DNA of 38,886 nucleotides, taken from positions 1-38,886 of the forward strand of contig NZ_CAKKLY010000048.1 in NCBI RefSeq assembly GCF_918698095.1, read 5' to 3'. This document shows, one piece after another, positions 30,128-38,323 of the stretch (position 1 is the first letter of the stretch; each line of letters starts with the position of its first letter). Below the pieces are notes generated by a model. That model saw nothing but the letters and a program-made list of their open reading frames with translations, searched no databases and was not told the origin of the DNA. The stretch comes from Arthrobacter sp. Bi83. GTDB taxonomy: Bacteria > Actinomycetota > Actinomycetes > Actinomycetales > Micrococcaceae. The position numbers and the translations under genes were made by a program.

Positions 30128-31530
30128 TTGCTTGCCTCTTCTTCAGCGGTCTTGGAGTCTGTGGCGGCGGAAGCCTGGTGCACCGGCGGCGACTGCCGCC
30201 GTCGGAACACCCATAGCCTGAACAGCAGGAACTTCACCGCCGTGGCGGCGAGGTTGGCCGCGGTGACGGTGACCAGCTCAAGCCAGCGGTCCGGCGTCGT
30301 GCTTCCATGGACGAGGACGAGCGCCCCGGAGGTGAGGGCCCAACCGATCCCGAAGACCAGAAGACCCTCAAAGTGATGGCGCGCAACGTCGCTGCCGCCG
30401 GCGATGCCGAAGGTGAAGCGCCGGTTGGCCGCGGTGTTGGCCACGGCCGTGGTGAGCAGGGCCAGGAAATTGGCGAGCTGCGGATCCATGAAATTGCGGC
30501 ACAGGAAGAAGAGCAGCAGGTAGGCCAGGGTGGACGCTGCGCCGATGGTACCGAAGCGGACCAGCTGGCCGAACAGGCTGCCGCCGGGGCTCTGTTCCTG
30601 GCTGCGGGAGGCCGCGGGAAGGGGGCCGCGGGCCAGCGCACCGCGAAGCTCGGCGACGGGAATGCGCCCGGACACCATGTCCCTGCTGAGCCGGGCCATG
30701 CCGCGGACATCCGCGAGGGCGGTCTGGACGATGTCCACACTGGAATGCGGATCGTCCGTCCAGTCCACCGGAACTTCGTGGACGCGGAGCCCGCACTTTT
30801 CGGCCAGGACCAGGAGCTCGGTGTCGAAGAACCAGGCGTTGTCCACGGTGTGCGGCAGGATCTGTTGGGCGATGTCCGCCCGGATCGCTTTGAAACCGCA
30901 CTGCGCATCGCTGAAGTGCGCCCCCATCACGGACTGGAGCAGGAAGTTGTAGCTGCGGGAGATGAACTCGCGCTTGGGCCCGCGGACCACCCTGGAATTG
31001 CGTGTCAGCCGCGTGCCGATGGCGAGGTCTGAGTGCCCGGAAATCAGCGGTGCCAGGAGGGGACCCAGAGCCGCGAGGTCGGTAGAGAGGTCCACATCCA
31101 TATACGCCAGGACGGGTGACGGCGAGGCCAGCCACACTTTGCGGAGGGCGTTGCCGCGGCCCTTCTCCTCGAGGTGCACCACTGACACTTCTCGCAGCTC
31201 CCTGGCCACCCGCTCGGCGGTCTTGAGGGTGTCGTCCGTGCTCGCGTTGTCCGCCACGGTGATGCGGAACGGGTGCGGGAAGCTGCCCCGGAGATGCGCA
31301 TGCAGCCGGCGCAGGCACTCCTCCAGGTCGCGTTCCTCGTTGTAGACGGGGATGGTCACGTCCAGCACGGGAACCGCGGCGGCGGTGTCGATGGGTGAGC
31401 GCCGCAGATGCCGTGCACGGGCAACGGCCGGGCTGTGCCCGTCAGACGGCGCGGAGTGGACCCGCGCGGGCGGCTGGGGGTGCAGTGGAGGGTGCGGCTG
31501 GGTTCCTGAGGCCTGGTCTGTGAGGGTCAT
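30124..31530 (-). CDS. GT2 polyprenyl-phosphate glycosyltransferase fused to a GtrA domain (YkcC-like)
   Basis: A 468-residue protein. Residues about 50-300 are a GT2 domain: VTIPVYNEERDLEECLRR, TVADNASTDDT, the DVDLSTDLAAL acid motif, QCGFKAIRADIA and an EVPVDWTDD stretch, as in dolichol-phosphate-sugar synthases. Residues about 325-450 have four membrane helices typical of GtrA flippase-like domains (FGTIGAASTLAYLLLFFL, ANTAANRRFTFG). The fusion suggests that donor-lipid synthesis and flipping are joined. It is the first gene of a three-gene operon whose other members are GT39 enzymes. Confidence 0.92.
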   Translation of the reverse strand: MTLTDQASGTQPHPPLHPQPPARVHSAPSDGHSPAVARARHLRRSPIDTAAAVPVLDVTIPVYNEERDLEECLRRLHAHLRGSFPHPFRITVADNASTDDTLKTAERVARELREVSVVHLEEKGRGNALRKVWLASPSPVLAYMDVDLSTDLAALGPLLAPLISGHSDLAIGTRLTRNSRVVRGPKREFISRSYNFLLQSVMGAHFSDAQCGFKAIRADIAQQILPHTVDNAWFFDTELLVLAEKCGLRVHEVPVDWTDDPHSSVDIVQTALADVRGMARLSRDMVSGRIPVAELRGALARGPLPAASRSQEQSPGGSLFGQLVRFGTIGAASTLAYLLLFFLCRNFMDPQLANFLALLTTAVANTAANRRFTFGIAGGSDVARHHFEGLLVFGIGWALTSGALVLVHGSTTPDRWLELVTVTAANLAATAVKFLLFRLWVFRRRQSPPVHQASAATDSKTAEEEASK

Positions 31531-31665
31531 GCTTCAACAGTGGCGGGGCCTCATATGAGGGTTTTAGGGCGAAGCTGTGCGGGGGCTGTGGAAGTTTTGG
31601 CCCCTTGGAAGGGCGGCCGCCGCATTTCTGCACCGCTTCCCGGCCGCGCCCACGTGCAGGGACGC

Positions 31666-31702
31666 CGACGGCCCCCGGATCACGTGGATCCGGGGGCCGT
31701 CG
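31666..31702. terminator. 16-bp hairpin downstream of the transglycosylase gene
   Basis: CGACGGCCCCCGGATC (31666-31681) pairs with GATCCGGGGGCCGTCG (31687-31702), loop ACGTG. On the plus strand it is followed by AAAAAC; on the minus strand there is no T-run after it. It most likely ends the minus-strand transglycosylase transcript and separates it from the glycosyltransferase operon. Confidence 0.65.
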
Positions 31703-31755
31703 AAAAACTCAAAGGGGTGCAGAAACGCGCGCTCCGCTTCCCACCGACTGGCGGC

Positions 31756-32574
31756 TTAGTACCAGTTGTTGGCGAGGTGGAAGTTCAGGGCGCTGCAGGG
31801 GGAGCCGTAGCGTTCCTTGACGTAGTCCAGGCCCCAGTTGATCTGCGTGCGGTAGTTGGTGCGGTAGTCCGGTCCGGCGCTCGCCATTTTCTCGGCAGGC
31901 AGGGACTGCACCACGCCGTAGGCGCCGCTGCTCGCGTTGGTGGCGGTGGTGCGCCATTCGGACTCCTTGGTCCAGAGCCTCTGCAGGCACTGCATCTGGT
32001 CCGCGGCCCAGCCGAAGGAGGACAGCTTGCTGGCTGCATAAGCCTGAGCGCCGGCGGGGTCATCCACCGAGGCAGGAGCAGCGGGCTTAGCCACCGGAGC
32101 GGCAGCCCGGACCGGGGCCACCTTGGCAGCCGGCACGGCAGCAGCCTTCGCCGGAGCAGCGGCGGGCTTGGCTGCCGTTGCCTTCGGGGCGGCCTTGGCA
32201 GCGGGAGCCTTCGCGGCGGCGGCCGGCTTGGCGGCGGACTGCGGGGCCAAAGCGGCTGATGTCGGCGCCGGCAGGGCGGAGATCAGCGTCTTGTCGAAGT
32301 TGAGCGTTGACGCCGCGTCGGCCGTGGCGGAGGCCGCTGCGGGGCTGGCTACCGGGGCAGCCTGCTCGGCGGCCTGGCTGGCCGCACCGACACCGATGAG
32401 CACGGCACACGCCGTGGTCACCACGGCCGCGCGGCGGCCGAATGACGGGATGTCAGCAGTGAGCCGGCCCCAGGCCGACATGGGCCGGACAGGTTCGGCG
32501 CGGTGGCGTGAAAGCTTCTGCCGGGACTGCGTGGAAGCGCGATCAGGGCGCGTTTGTACCTTGAATTCAGACAT
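31756..32574 (-). CDS. Secreted transglycosylase-like protein (resuscitation-factor/SLT type)
   Basis: A 272-residue exported protein. A hydrophobic segment at residues about 50-66, after a basic N-terminus, serves as signal or anchor. Residues about 110-168 are an Ala/Pro/Lys-rich linker likely to span the cell wall. Residues about 174-272 form a lysozyme-like domain (LWTKESEWRTTATNASSGAYG, with Glu204 as probable catalytic acid, and INWGLDYVKERYGSPCSA), ending in NNWY. It should cleave peptidoglycan glycan strands. The c-di-AMP riboswitch in its leader fits cell-wall hydrolase genes of Actinobacteria. Confidence 0.85.
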   Translation of the reverse strand: MSEFKVQTRPDRASTQSRQKLSRHRAEPVRPMSAWGRLTADIPSFGRRAAVVTTACAVLIGVGAASQAAEQAAPVASPAAASATADAASTLNFDKTLISALPAPTSAALAPQSAAKPAAAAKAPAAKAAPKATAAKPAAAPAKAAAVPAAKVAPVRAAAPVAKPAAPASVDDPAGAQAYAASKLSSFGWAADQMQCLQRLWTKESEWRTTATNASSGAYGVVQSLPAEKMASAGPDYRTNYRTQINWGLDYVKERYGSPCSALNFHLANNWY

Positions 32575-32587
32575 GGTGGATTGCCTC

Positions 32588-32745
32588 TCAACACCTGCGG
32601 AGTTAGCTGTCGGGTTCGGATGAGGTCATCCGGCCGCACGGCGATTCACGTGTCGGCTTCACCCCAAGGGCTTGATGCGGATTGCCCGGGACTCTGGTTC
32701 CCCCGCCTCTGCCTGGTCAAGCGGAATCCGGGAAGCGGCAGAGCT
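32588..32745 (-). ncRNA. c-di-AMP riboswitch (ydaO-yuaA class)
   Basis: Read on the minus strand the leader contains GCGGGGGAACCA, then TTGGGGTGAAGCC, then ATCCGAACCCGACAGCTAA followed by CTCCGCAGGTG, in that order. These are the conserved cores of the ydaO class, which binds cyclic di-AMP and usually turns the downstream gene off. It ends just before the transglycosylase gene (start at 32574), matching the known use of this class in front of actinobacterial rpf-type genes. Outer limits are approximate. Confidence 0.88.
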
Positions 32746-32816
32746 GGGCGTCCATCCGGATATGCGGCCCTGGTGGTGGCCGCACTCTATCGACCGTACA
32801 GGAGGCTCACGCTTAA

Positions 32817-32833
32817 GTCACATTTAGGTAACA
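32817..32833 (-). promoter_or_regulatory. Direct repeat TGTTAC-N5-TGTGAC, MtrA-like site
   Basis: On the minus strand TGTTAC (32833-32828), CTAAA, TGTGAC (32822-32817), about 72 bp upstream of the riboswitch. Two GTnAC half-sites 11 bp apart resemble sites described for the actinobacterial response regulator MtrA, which controls cell-wall hydrolase genes. The match is by eye and the promoter itself is unclear. Confidence 0.35.
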
Positions 32834-32837
32834 GAGA

Positions 32838-34385
32838 TCACGACGACGGCGCGTCGCCTTGTGCAGGCAGTCGGACCGCGAATTCGGTGCGGCCGGGCCG
32901 TGAGGAGACCTCCACCGTGCCGCCGTGGGCTTCCACGATCGACTGCACAATGGAAAGCCCCAGCCCGCTGGTTCCTTCGGCGGAAGCCTGCCCGGACGGG
33001 GCCGCCGTCTGGGCGCCCGGCGCCGCCGGCACGGGGGTCGCCCGGGCCGCGTCTGCGCGGGCAAAACGCGCGAAGACCCGGTCCACGAACTCCGCGGGGA
33101 TGCCCGCGCCGTCGTCCGTCACGGTGATCACTGCACTGCCGTCGGCGGACCTCATGACTCCGGTGACCACCGTGGTGCCCGGCCCGGTGTGCTTGCGCGC
33201 GTTGGAGAGCAGGTTGACCAGCACCTGGTGAAGCTGTGAGGCGTCGCCGCGCACCACTACCGGCTCTTCGGGAAGTTCGAGGTGCCAGTTGCGGTCGGGC
33301 GCCATGACCTTTTCATCGCTAACTGTCTCGATCACCAGCTGCGTGAGGTCCACGTCGCTGAGCTTTAGCGGTTGCCCCTCGTCAAGCCGCGCGAGCAGCA
33401 GGAGGTCCTCCACCAGCGTGGTCATCCGCACGGACTGGCTCTGGACGCGGGCGAGGGAGCGCTGGCCGTCGGGCGTGAACTTCTCGGTCATGCGCATCAG
33501 CTCGGTGTAGCCGCGGATGGCCGTGAGCGGCGTGCGGAGCTCGTGCGACGCGTCGGCCACGAACTGGCGGACCTTCATTTCGCTCTCCTGCCGCGCCTCG
33601 AGGGCATTGGACACGTTGTCCAGCATGAGGTTGAGGGCATGGCCTACGCTGCCCACTTCCGTTCCGGGGTGGGCGTTCGACGGCGGGACGCGGACGGCGA
33701 GTGCCACCTCACCGGCGTCGAGGGGCAGGCGGGAAACCTGCGTGGCCACCTCCGAGAGCTGTTCGAGCGGCTTCATGGTGCGGCGGATGAGCACGGTTCC
33801 GGCGAGGCCGATGAGGACGAGGCCACCCAGCGACACCAAGGTGATGGTCACAACAAGGGACGTCAGGGTGTTCTGCTTTTCGGTGAGGGGAAGCCCGGTC
33901 ACCATGACGTCGCCATAGGGCGACTGGGCGGCAACCAGCCGGTAGGCCCCCGTGGACAGGGTGCGGTCAACGGGGACGCCGTCGCGGCGCAGGCCCAAAA
34001 GAACCTGGTCGTCTGCCGCCGACAGTGTCTTGCGGGTGAGATCGGCGGCCAGGAAACCAGCACTGCTGACCTCGCCGTCCTGGATCCTGGCTGCTATGGT
34101 GCCGACGCGTTGGCCCCTGCCTTCGAGGGGATCGGGCTTATTGCCCGATCCGCCGAGCGGGGGACGGCCAAAGTCCCGGGCCCTGTCAGCTGCGCCGGTG
34201 AGTTGATCGTCGAGCTGGCGGGTGAGGAACGAGTCCATGCTGGCGTAGCTGAACAGGCCCACCGCGGCGCAGATGGCCACGAGCAGCGCCATGGCAACGA
34301 GGACCAGCCGGGTGCGGAGATGCCAGGTGCCGGGCTTCAGCACGCTGCGGCGCGGCGTTCGGGTGGCTCCGGAAAGGCTTGTCAC
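32838..34385 (-). CDS. Sensor histidine kinase (OmpR-partner type)
   Basis: A 515-residue membrane kinase. TM1 is at residues about 29-50, an extracytoplasmic sensor region at about 50-170, TM2 at about 175-200, then HAMP. HisKA has FVADASHELRTPLTAIRGY (phospho-His), followed by an HATPase with the N-box NLLSNARKHT, DDGAGIP and GLGLSIV. An unusual Ala/Pro-rich insertion (PVPAAPGAQTAAPSGQAS) lies in the ATP lid before the last glycine box. The start is GTG, 3 bp after the regulator stop, so both come from one transcript. The signal is unknown; the cell-wall and glycosyltransferase neighbours hint at envelope sensing. Confidence 0.93.
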   Translation of the reverse strand: MTSLSGATRTPRRSVLKPGTWHLRTRLVLVAMALLVAICAAVGLFSYASMDSFLTRQLDDQLTGAADRARDFGRPPLGGSGNKPDPLEGRGQRVGTIAARIQDGEVSSAGFLAADLTRKTLSAADDQVLLGLRRDGVPVDRTLSTGAYRLVAAQSPYGDVMVTGLPLTEKQNTLTSLVVTITLVSLGGLVLIGLAGTVLIRRTMKPLEQLSEVATQVSRLPLDAGEVALAVRVPPSNAHPGTEVGSVGHALNLMLDNVSNALEARQESEMKVRQFVADASHELRTPLTAIRGYTELMRMTEKFTPDGQRSLARVQSQSVRMTTLVEDLLLLARLDEGQPLKLSDVDLTQLVIETVSDEKVMAPDRNWHLELPEEPVVVRGDASQLHQVLVNLLSNARKHTGPGTTVVTGVMRSADGSAVITVTDDGAGIPAEFVDRVFARFARADAARATPVPAAPGAQTAAPSGQASAEGTSGLGLSIVQSIVEAHGGTVEVSSRPGRTEFAVRLPAQGDAPSS

Positions 34386-34388
34386 GGC

Positions 34389-35129
34389 CTAGTCTGCCGG
34401 TTTGATGACGTAGCCCGCTCCGCGGACCGTGTGGATCATCGGCGGGTGCACGGCATCCACCTTTTTGCGCAGGTACGAGATGTAGAGCTCGACGATGTTG
34501 GCCTGGCCCCCGAAGTCGTAGTTCCAGACACGGTCCAGGATCTGGGCCTTGCTCACCACCCGCTTGGGGTTTTCCATGAGGTAGCGCAGCAGCTCGAACT
34601 GGGTGGCCGTGAGCTGGAGTTCGTCACCGGCGCGGGTGACTTCACGGGTGTCCAGGTTCAGGACCAGGTCTCCCACCACGAGTTCCGCAGAGTCCATCGC
34701 CGCCACGCCGGAGCGCTGCACGAGGCGGTGAAGGCGCAGCAGGACTTCCTCCATGCTGAAGGGCTTGGTGACGTAGTCGTCGCCGCCGGCAGCGAGGCCC
34801 GCGATGCGGTCCTGTACTGCGTCCTTGGCGGTCAGGAACAGCGCCGGCACTTCCGGTGCGAAGGCACGGATCCTGCCGAGCAGCTCAACGCCGTCGAAGC
34901 CGGGAAGCATCACATCCAACACGAGGACGTCCGGGCGGAACTCCTTGGCGAGCTTGACCGCCTCAGGGCCGTCGGCCGCAACGGCAACGGACCAGCCCGC
35001 CATGCGCAGTCCCATGCTCATGAGCTCGGACAGGCTGGGTTCGTCGTCGACCACCAGGGCACGGATGGGGGAGCCGTCCGGATGGGTGAGCTGGGGAAGG
35101 TTGTTGGTCATGGAGTGCGAAGTGGCCAT
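34389..35129 (-). CDS. OmpR/PhoB-family response regulator
   Basis: A 246-residue regulator. The receiver domain (about residues 25-135) has VVDDEPS, the phosphoacceptor Asp in LVLDVMLPGFDG, the Thr in ALFLTAKD and the Lys in VTKPFS. The C-terminal winged helix includes LTATQFELLRYLMENPKRVV and YLRKKVDAVHPPMIHTVRGAGY. The ATG at 35129 is preceded by GGAGAG at about 8 bases; 35111 is an alternative. It is the first gene of the two-gene operon with the kinase, and is divergent from the Pro/Gly-rich membrane protein gene. Confidence 0.94.
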   Translation of the reverse strand: MATSHSMTNNLPQLTHPDGSPIRALVVDDEPSLSELMSMGLRMAGWSVAVAADGPEAVKLAKEFRPDVLVLDVMLPGFDGVELLGRIRAFAPEVPALFLTAKDAVQDRIAGLAAGGDDYVTKPFSMEEVLLRLHRLVQRSGVAAMDSAELVVGDLVLNLDTREVTRAGDELQLTATQFELLRYLMENPKRVVSKAQILDRVWNYDFGGQANIVELYISYLRKKVDAVHPPMIHTVRGAGYVIKPAD

Positions 35130-35325
35130 GGGACAACTCTCCGTTCTGCGGTTTAGCCGGCGCTTTGGGGTTCCTGTGCGCCGGCTGTGAATCCCAGCGT
35201 AGCGAGCTGGACAGGGGAGAGGGGCTTTTCGAGATCACAGGCATGGCTCTTGCCCTGCACAGGCCAGTCACAGGAAGGCTTCCCAGTCTGGAAGGGACAT
35301 AATCAGCACCCCAAAGGAGATAGCT

Positions 35326-36276
35326 ATGAGCGGACAGCAGCAACCACCTGTTCCCGAGGCCCGCCCCGTACCCCAGTCTCATCCCGCCACCGAACCGGTG
35401 TCCCTGGCCCAGCCGGCGGCGGCCACTGAACCCGTGCCTGCCACAACCCCCGTTCCGGAGCCGTCGCCGGGCTGGGGCGCCGGATGGGGAGCGCCGCCGT
35501 CGGCGTCCTCAGGCACCGCCGCTTCGGCCGAGCCGACTGGCAACGGCGCAGGCTGGGGCACCGGATGGGGAGCGCCGCCGTCGGCCGGTACTGCCGGTGC
35601 GGCGTCTTCCGCCGGCAAGCCGTGGACGCTGAAGCGGGGGCTGCTTGTGGCCGGTGCGGCCGCCGTTCTGGCGGCCGGTGCCGGAGTGGGCGTCTACAGC
35701 CTGGGCAATAATGCTGCCGCTGCCAACGGCGCCGCGGGCGCCGGCGGCCTCGGCCAGGGCGTACTGCCGCAAGGAGGGGTGCCCCAAGGCGGTACCGCTC
35801 CGGATGGCACCGTCCCGGGCGGGACGGCTCCCGACGGAAGCGGGACGCTTGGCGGGCGGGGCGGCGGTGTTGACGGCGGAGCGGTGCCGGGCCAGGGCGC
35901 CCCCGGCGATTTCACTGCCGGCGGGCTCGGCGGCATGGCCAGCGGCGTCTCGTCTGCCGTTCACTCGGAGTACGTGGTCCAGGAGAGCGGCCAGTACGTC
36001 ACCAAGGTGGCGCAGCTGGGTACGGTCTCCAGCGTCGCCTCGGACTCAGTGACCGTCAAGAGCGCGGATGGCTTCACCAGCACCTACACGCTCGACGACG
36101 CCACAGTCGTGGGCAATCAGCAACAACGTCGCCAGCAGACCGGAACCGGCGGGCTGACCGTCGCCGATATCGTCTCCGGGGCTGCCGTCAGGATCGTGGC
36201 GGCCAAGGAAGGATCGACGCTGACGGCGGAAAGTGTCCTGGTGACCGCCGCCACGCAGGCCGGGCAGACCAGCTGA
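35326..36276 (+). CDS. Membrane-anchored Pro/Gly/Ala-rich protein with DUF5666-like C-terminus
   Basis: A 316-residue protein. Residues 1-100 are cytoplasmic and Pro/Ala-rich, with a repeated block PGWGAGWGAPPSA / AGWGTGWGAPPSA. A single membrane segment (LLVAGAAAVLAAGAGVGVY) follows at about 105-123. An outer Gly-rich stretch with repeats such as GGTAPDGTVPGGTAPDG leads to a C-terminal beta-rich region (QLGTVSSVASDSVTVKSADG, VRIVAAKEGSTL) like DUF5666. AAAGGAGAT precedes the ATG, and CATAAT at 35298-35303 is a probable -10. It lies divergently next to the two-component system and could be its target; inference only. Confidence 0.75.
   Translation: MSGQQQPPVPEARPVPQSHPATEPVSLAQPAAATEPVPATTPVPEPSPGWGAGWGAPPSASSGTAASAEPTGNGAGWGTGWGAPPSAGTAGAASSAGKPWTLKRGLLVAGAAAVLAAGAGVGVYSLGNNAAAANGAAGAGGLGQGVLPQGGVPQGGTAPDGTVPGGTAPDGSGTLGGRGGGVDGGAVPGQGAPGDFTAGGLGGMASGVSSAVHSEYVVQESGQYVTKVAQLGTVSSVASDSVTVKSADGFTSTYTLDDATVVGNQQQRRQQTGTGGLTVADIVSGAAVRIVAAKEGSTLTAESVLVTAATQAGQTS
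35471..35585 (+). repeat. 34-bp direct repeat inside the membrane-anchored protein gene
   Basis: Positions 35471-35504 and 35552-35585 are identical except one base (GGGGCGCC versus GGGGCACC). They encode the Trp/Gly block GWGxGWGAPPSA twice. The near identity in DNA suggests a recent duplication or ongoing slippage. Confidence 0.7.
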
Positions 36277-36883
36277 GACCAGCGCAGCAGTTCGGCTGCC
36301 GGTTTGCCGGGTCCGGGGAACGGAGGATTTCGGCAAACCCGCGGGCGCTTGACCGTGGCGACCGGGAGTGCTCCGGCAAAAATTTCCAGTCCGGATCGCG
36401 TCGTAGCTGGACAACCGCCGATTGGCGGTTGCCGAATTCCGGCCGCTCGGATCTGACTGAATATTCACCGGAAAAAGAGGAGTTTCACGCACAAAATTCG
36501 ACAAAAGTCGCTTTCTGAACGTTCGTTCTGGAAAAAGACCGCCGAAAATTGAGGCGTTCAGAATTGTGATTTGACCCACAAAGGGGGCTTTCGTCTCACG
36601 ATGCGGACGTGAGCGTCCATTGTTACTTGCAAGTTTTCATTGTTACGTTGCACACTTCAAATGTGAACAAGAACTCAACAGCACCTGCAACCGCAGAATA
36701 TTGGCCCAGCACACCCGCTGCTGCCGACATGCGCTGTTGTCGAATGCACGCCTGACTTTCTACCCCACGAAGTTTTTAGGCATTCGCCCCCCAGCCCAGC
36801 GTCGGGCGCCCTCCCCAGAACTCATTGCGGGGAACCAAGCATTCGAGCCGCGATGACGGCCATTCACATTGAGGTAAGCATTC
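36277..36883. other. Long AT-richer leader region with hairpins, no gene
   Basis: About 600 bp without a supported gene. GGTTTGCCG (36301-36309) pairs with CGGCAAACC (36331-36339), a possible terminator stem for the gene to the left but with a 21-base loop. CAACCGCC-GATT-GGCGGTTG (36412-36431) is a perfect 8-bp hairpin. From about 36470 to 36680 the DNA is clearly AT-richer than its surroundings and likely contains the promoter of the winged-helix regulator; several hexamers are possible and I cannot single one out. The transcript would then have a long leader. Confidence 0.5.
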
Positions 36884-37756
36884 ATGTCAGTTGCATCTGG
36901 ATACGTCCACATCTCCGTCCGTAACGCCAACAAGGCCGGACAGGCCTCCGGACTCCGCCAGGGGTTCGGCGCCCGCCCGGCGTTTCCCCCGGCCGGCCAG
37001 GGAAACAACTTTCCGGCCCCGGGCTACGCGCCCCAGGGATACAACCCCAATTCTTACGGCCAGTTGCGCGCTGTTCCGGCTGAGGAAGCCGCCCCTTTGA
37101 CCGCCCCGACGCCCCTGCTGGCTCCCGCTCCCGGGACGTCCGTCCGCCCGGTGCCGAACGACAACGTGGCCCGCGGATTTGTCCTTTACATGGGGATTGA
37201 CGAGGAAACCGCGGCTGCTGCCGGCACCTCCATAGCCAAGCTTGCCCAGGAGATCCGGGCCTACGCCCAGTCGCTCGTTTCCGGTGCTGAGAGCTACGCC
37301 GCCGTCGCAGTGGCGCCGGCCAGCGCCCAGGGTTCCGCGCTCGACGTCGTCCGCTCCACGTTCGGTGACCCCACCGTCAACACCCGTCAGCGCACTGAAA
37401 CCGCGCGTCTCCAGCCGGCCCAGGATCCCCGTCCTTCCGGTGTCCTGATCGACCTCGCCCGCCGCGAAGTCCACCTCGACGGCGAATCCCTGAACCTGAC
37501 GTTCAAGGAATTCGAGCTCCTCAACTACCTCGTGGAGAACGGAACCCGCACCGTGGGCCGCGACGAACTGCTCGAGGGCCTGTGGCGCAACGCCGAGGAA
37601 GTGCCGAACGAGCGCACCATCGACGTCCACATCCGCCGCCTCCGCTCCAAGCTGGGCCGCCTCGCCAACACCGTGCGTACCGTCCGCGGCCAGGGTTACC
37701 GGTTCTACGAGCACCCCGAAGTTGTTGTCTGGGCCGCTCCGGAATACTCGATCTAG
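36884..37756 (+). CDS. Orphan PhoB-type winged-helix regulator
   Basis: A 290-residue protein without a receiver domain. Residues 1-95 are Pro/Gln/Asn-rich and probably unstructured. Residues about 98-165 form a small alpha/beta segment (GFVLYMGIDEETAAAAG) that I do not recognise. Residues about 185-275 are an OmpR/PhoB winged helix: LNLTFKEFELLNYLVENG, VPNERTIDVHIRRLRSKLG and VRTVRGQGYRFYE. Regulation must come from expression level, the middle domain or partners, since there is no phosphoacceptor Asp. GAGG lies 8 bases before the ATG. It is followed by a good terminator and so forms a single-gene unit. Confidence 0.85.
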   Translation: MSVASGYVHISVRNANKAGQASGLRQGFGARPAFPPAGQGNNFPAPGYAPQGYNPNSYGQLRAVPAEEAAPLTAPTPLLAPAPGTSVRPVPNDNVARGFVLYMGIDEETAAAAGTSIAKLAQEIRAYAQSLVSGAESYAAVAVAPASAQGSALDVVRSTFGDPTVNTRQRTETARLQPAQDPRPSGVLIDLARREVHLDGESLNLTFKEFELLNYLVENGTRTVGRDELLEGLWRNAEEVPNERTIDVHIRRLRSKLGRLANTVRTVRGQGYRFYEHPEVVVWAAPEYSI

Positions 37757-37771
37757 CCTTAACTTCGTGCA

Positions 37772-37807
37772 AAAGCGTCCGTTCCCCTCAGCGGGAGCGG
37801 GCGCTTT
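37772..37807 (+). terminator. Rho-independent terminator of the winged-helix regulator
   Basis: AAAGCGTCCGTTCCC (37772-37786) pairs with GGGAGCGGGCGCTTT (37793-37807), using G-T pairs, followed by CGCTTTCG. It lies 16 bp after the stop codon. Confidence 0.75.
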
Positions 37808-38086
37808 CGCTTTCGCGCCACGATCCCTCGGCGCCTGCGCTCGCTTCCCCCCGCCGTCCCCCTCACCTCGCAAGCTCGGTCAGGGAACCTCGACAGCGGT
37901 GTTCGCGCAACAACGGCGCTTTCGGGATGTACCGCTGCGTTGCAGCACCCTCTCCCACCCGAACTGCCGCTTTTGCGCGTCCGGCGCCAACGAGCATGTG
38001 CCTCCGCGGCTGGTCTTTTTGAACTCTATTGCCTTCTCTTCCTCCGGCGTAGGCTCGGATCGTTGATCCGACTATGAGGAGGAACC

Positions 38087-38290
38087 ATGTCTGTCGCACG
38101 CATCACCACCTTGAGCGCCAACTCCAAAACCTCTTTTGACGACGCCATCAAGGAAGGCATTTCACGCGCCAGCAAGACACTGCGCGGTGTGTCCGGCGCC
38201 TGGGTCAAGGAGCAGAAAGTCGAAATCTCCGACGGCAACGTGGTGGCCTGGCACGTCGTGCTGGAAGTGACCTTCGTCCTCGAAGACTGA
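38087..38290 (+). CDS. Dodecin family protein
   Basis: A 67-residue small protein. VARITTLSANSKTSFDDAIK, the Ala-Ser-Lys-Thr-Leu-Arg helix (ISRASKTLRGVSGAWV) and the strand WHVVLEVTFVLED match dodecins, which assemble as dodecamers and store or buffer flavins or CoA. The flavin-stacking Trp is in GAWVKEQ. GAGGAGG gives a strong ribosome site. The 279 bp upstream (37808-38086) holds only the terminator and probably this gene's promoter. Confidence 0.92.
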   Translation: MSVARITTLSANSKTSFDDAIKEGISRASKTLRGVSGAWVKEQKVEISDGNVVAWHVVLEVTFVLED

Positions 38291-38323
38291 GTCGGCGCGC
38301 CCGGCTGCCGGTTGGTTGGGTAG

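Noticed and set aside
31540..32259. A 239-codon plus-strand frame over the transglycosylase gene
   Set aside because: Gly/Arg/Ser-rich shadow of the Ala/Lys linker on the other strand.
33372..35156. A 594-codon open frame on the plus strand across the two-component system
   Set aside because: It is antisense to the kinase and regulator genes, whose motifs are unmistakable. Long antisense frames are expected in such GC-rich DNA.
36046..36579. A 177-codon minus-strand frame overlapping the end of the membrane-anchored protein gene
   Set aside because: Arg/Ser/Gly-rich, no ribosome site, overlaps a better gene.
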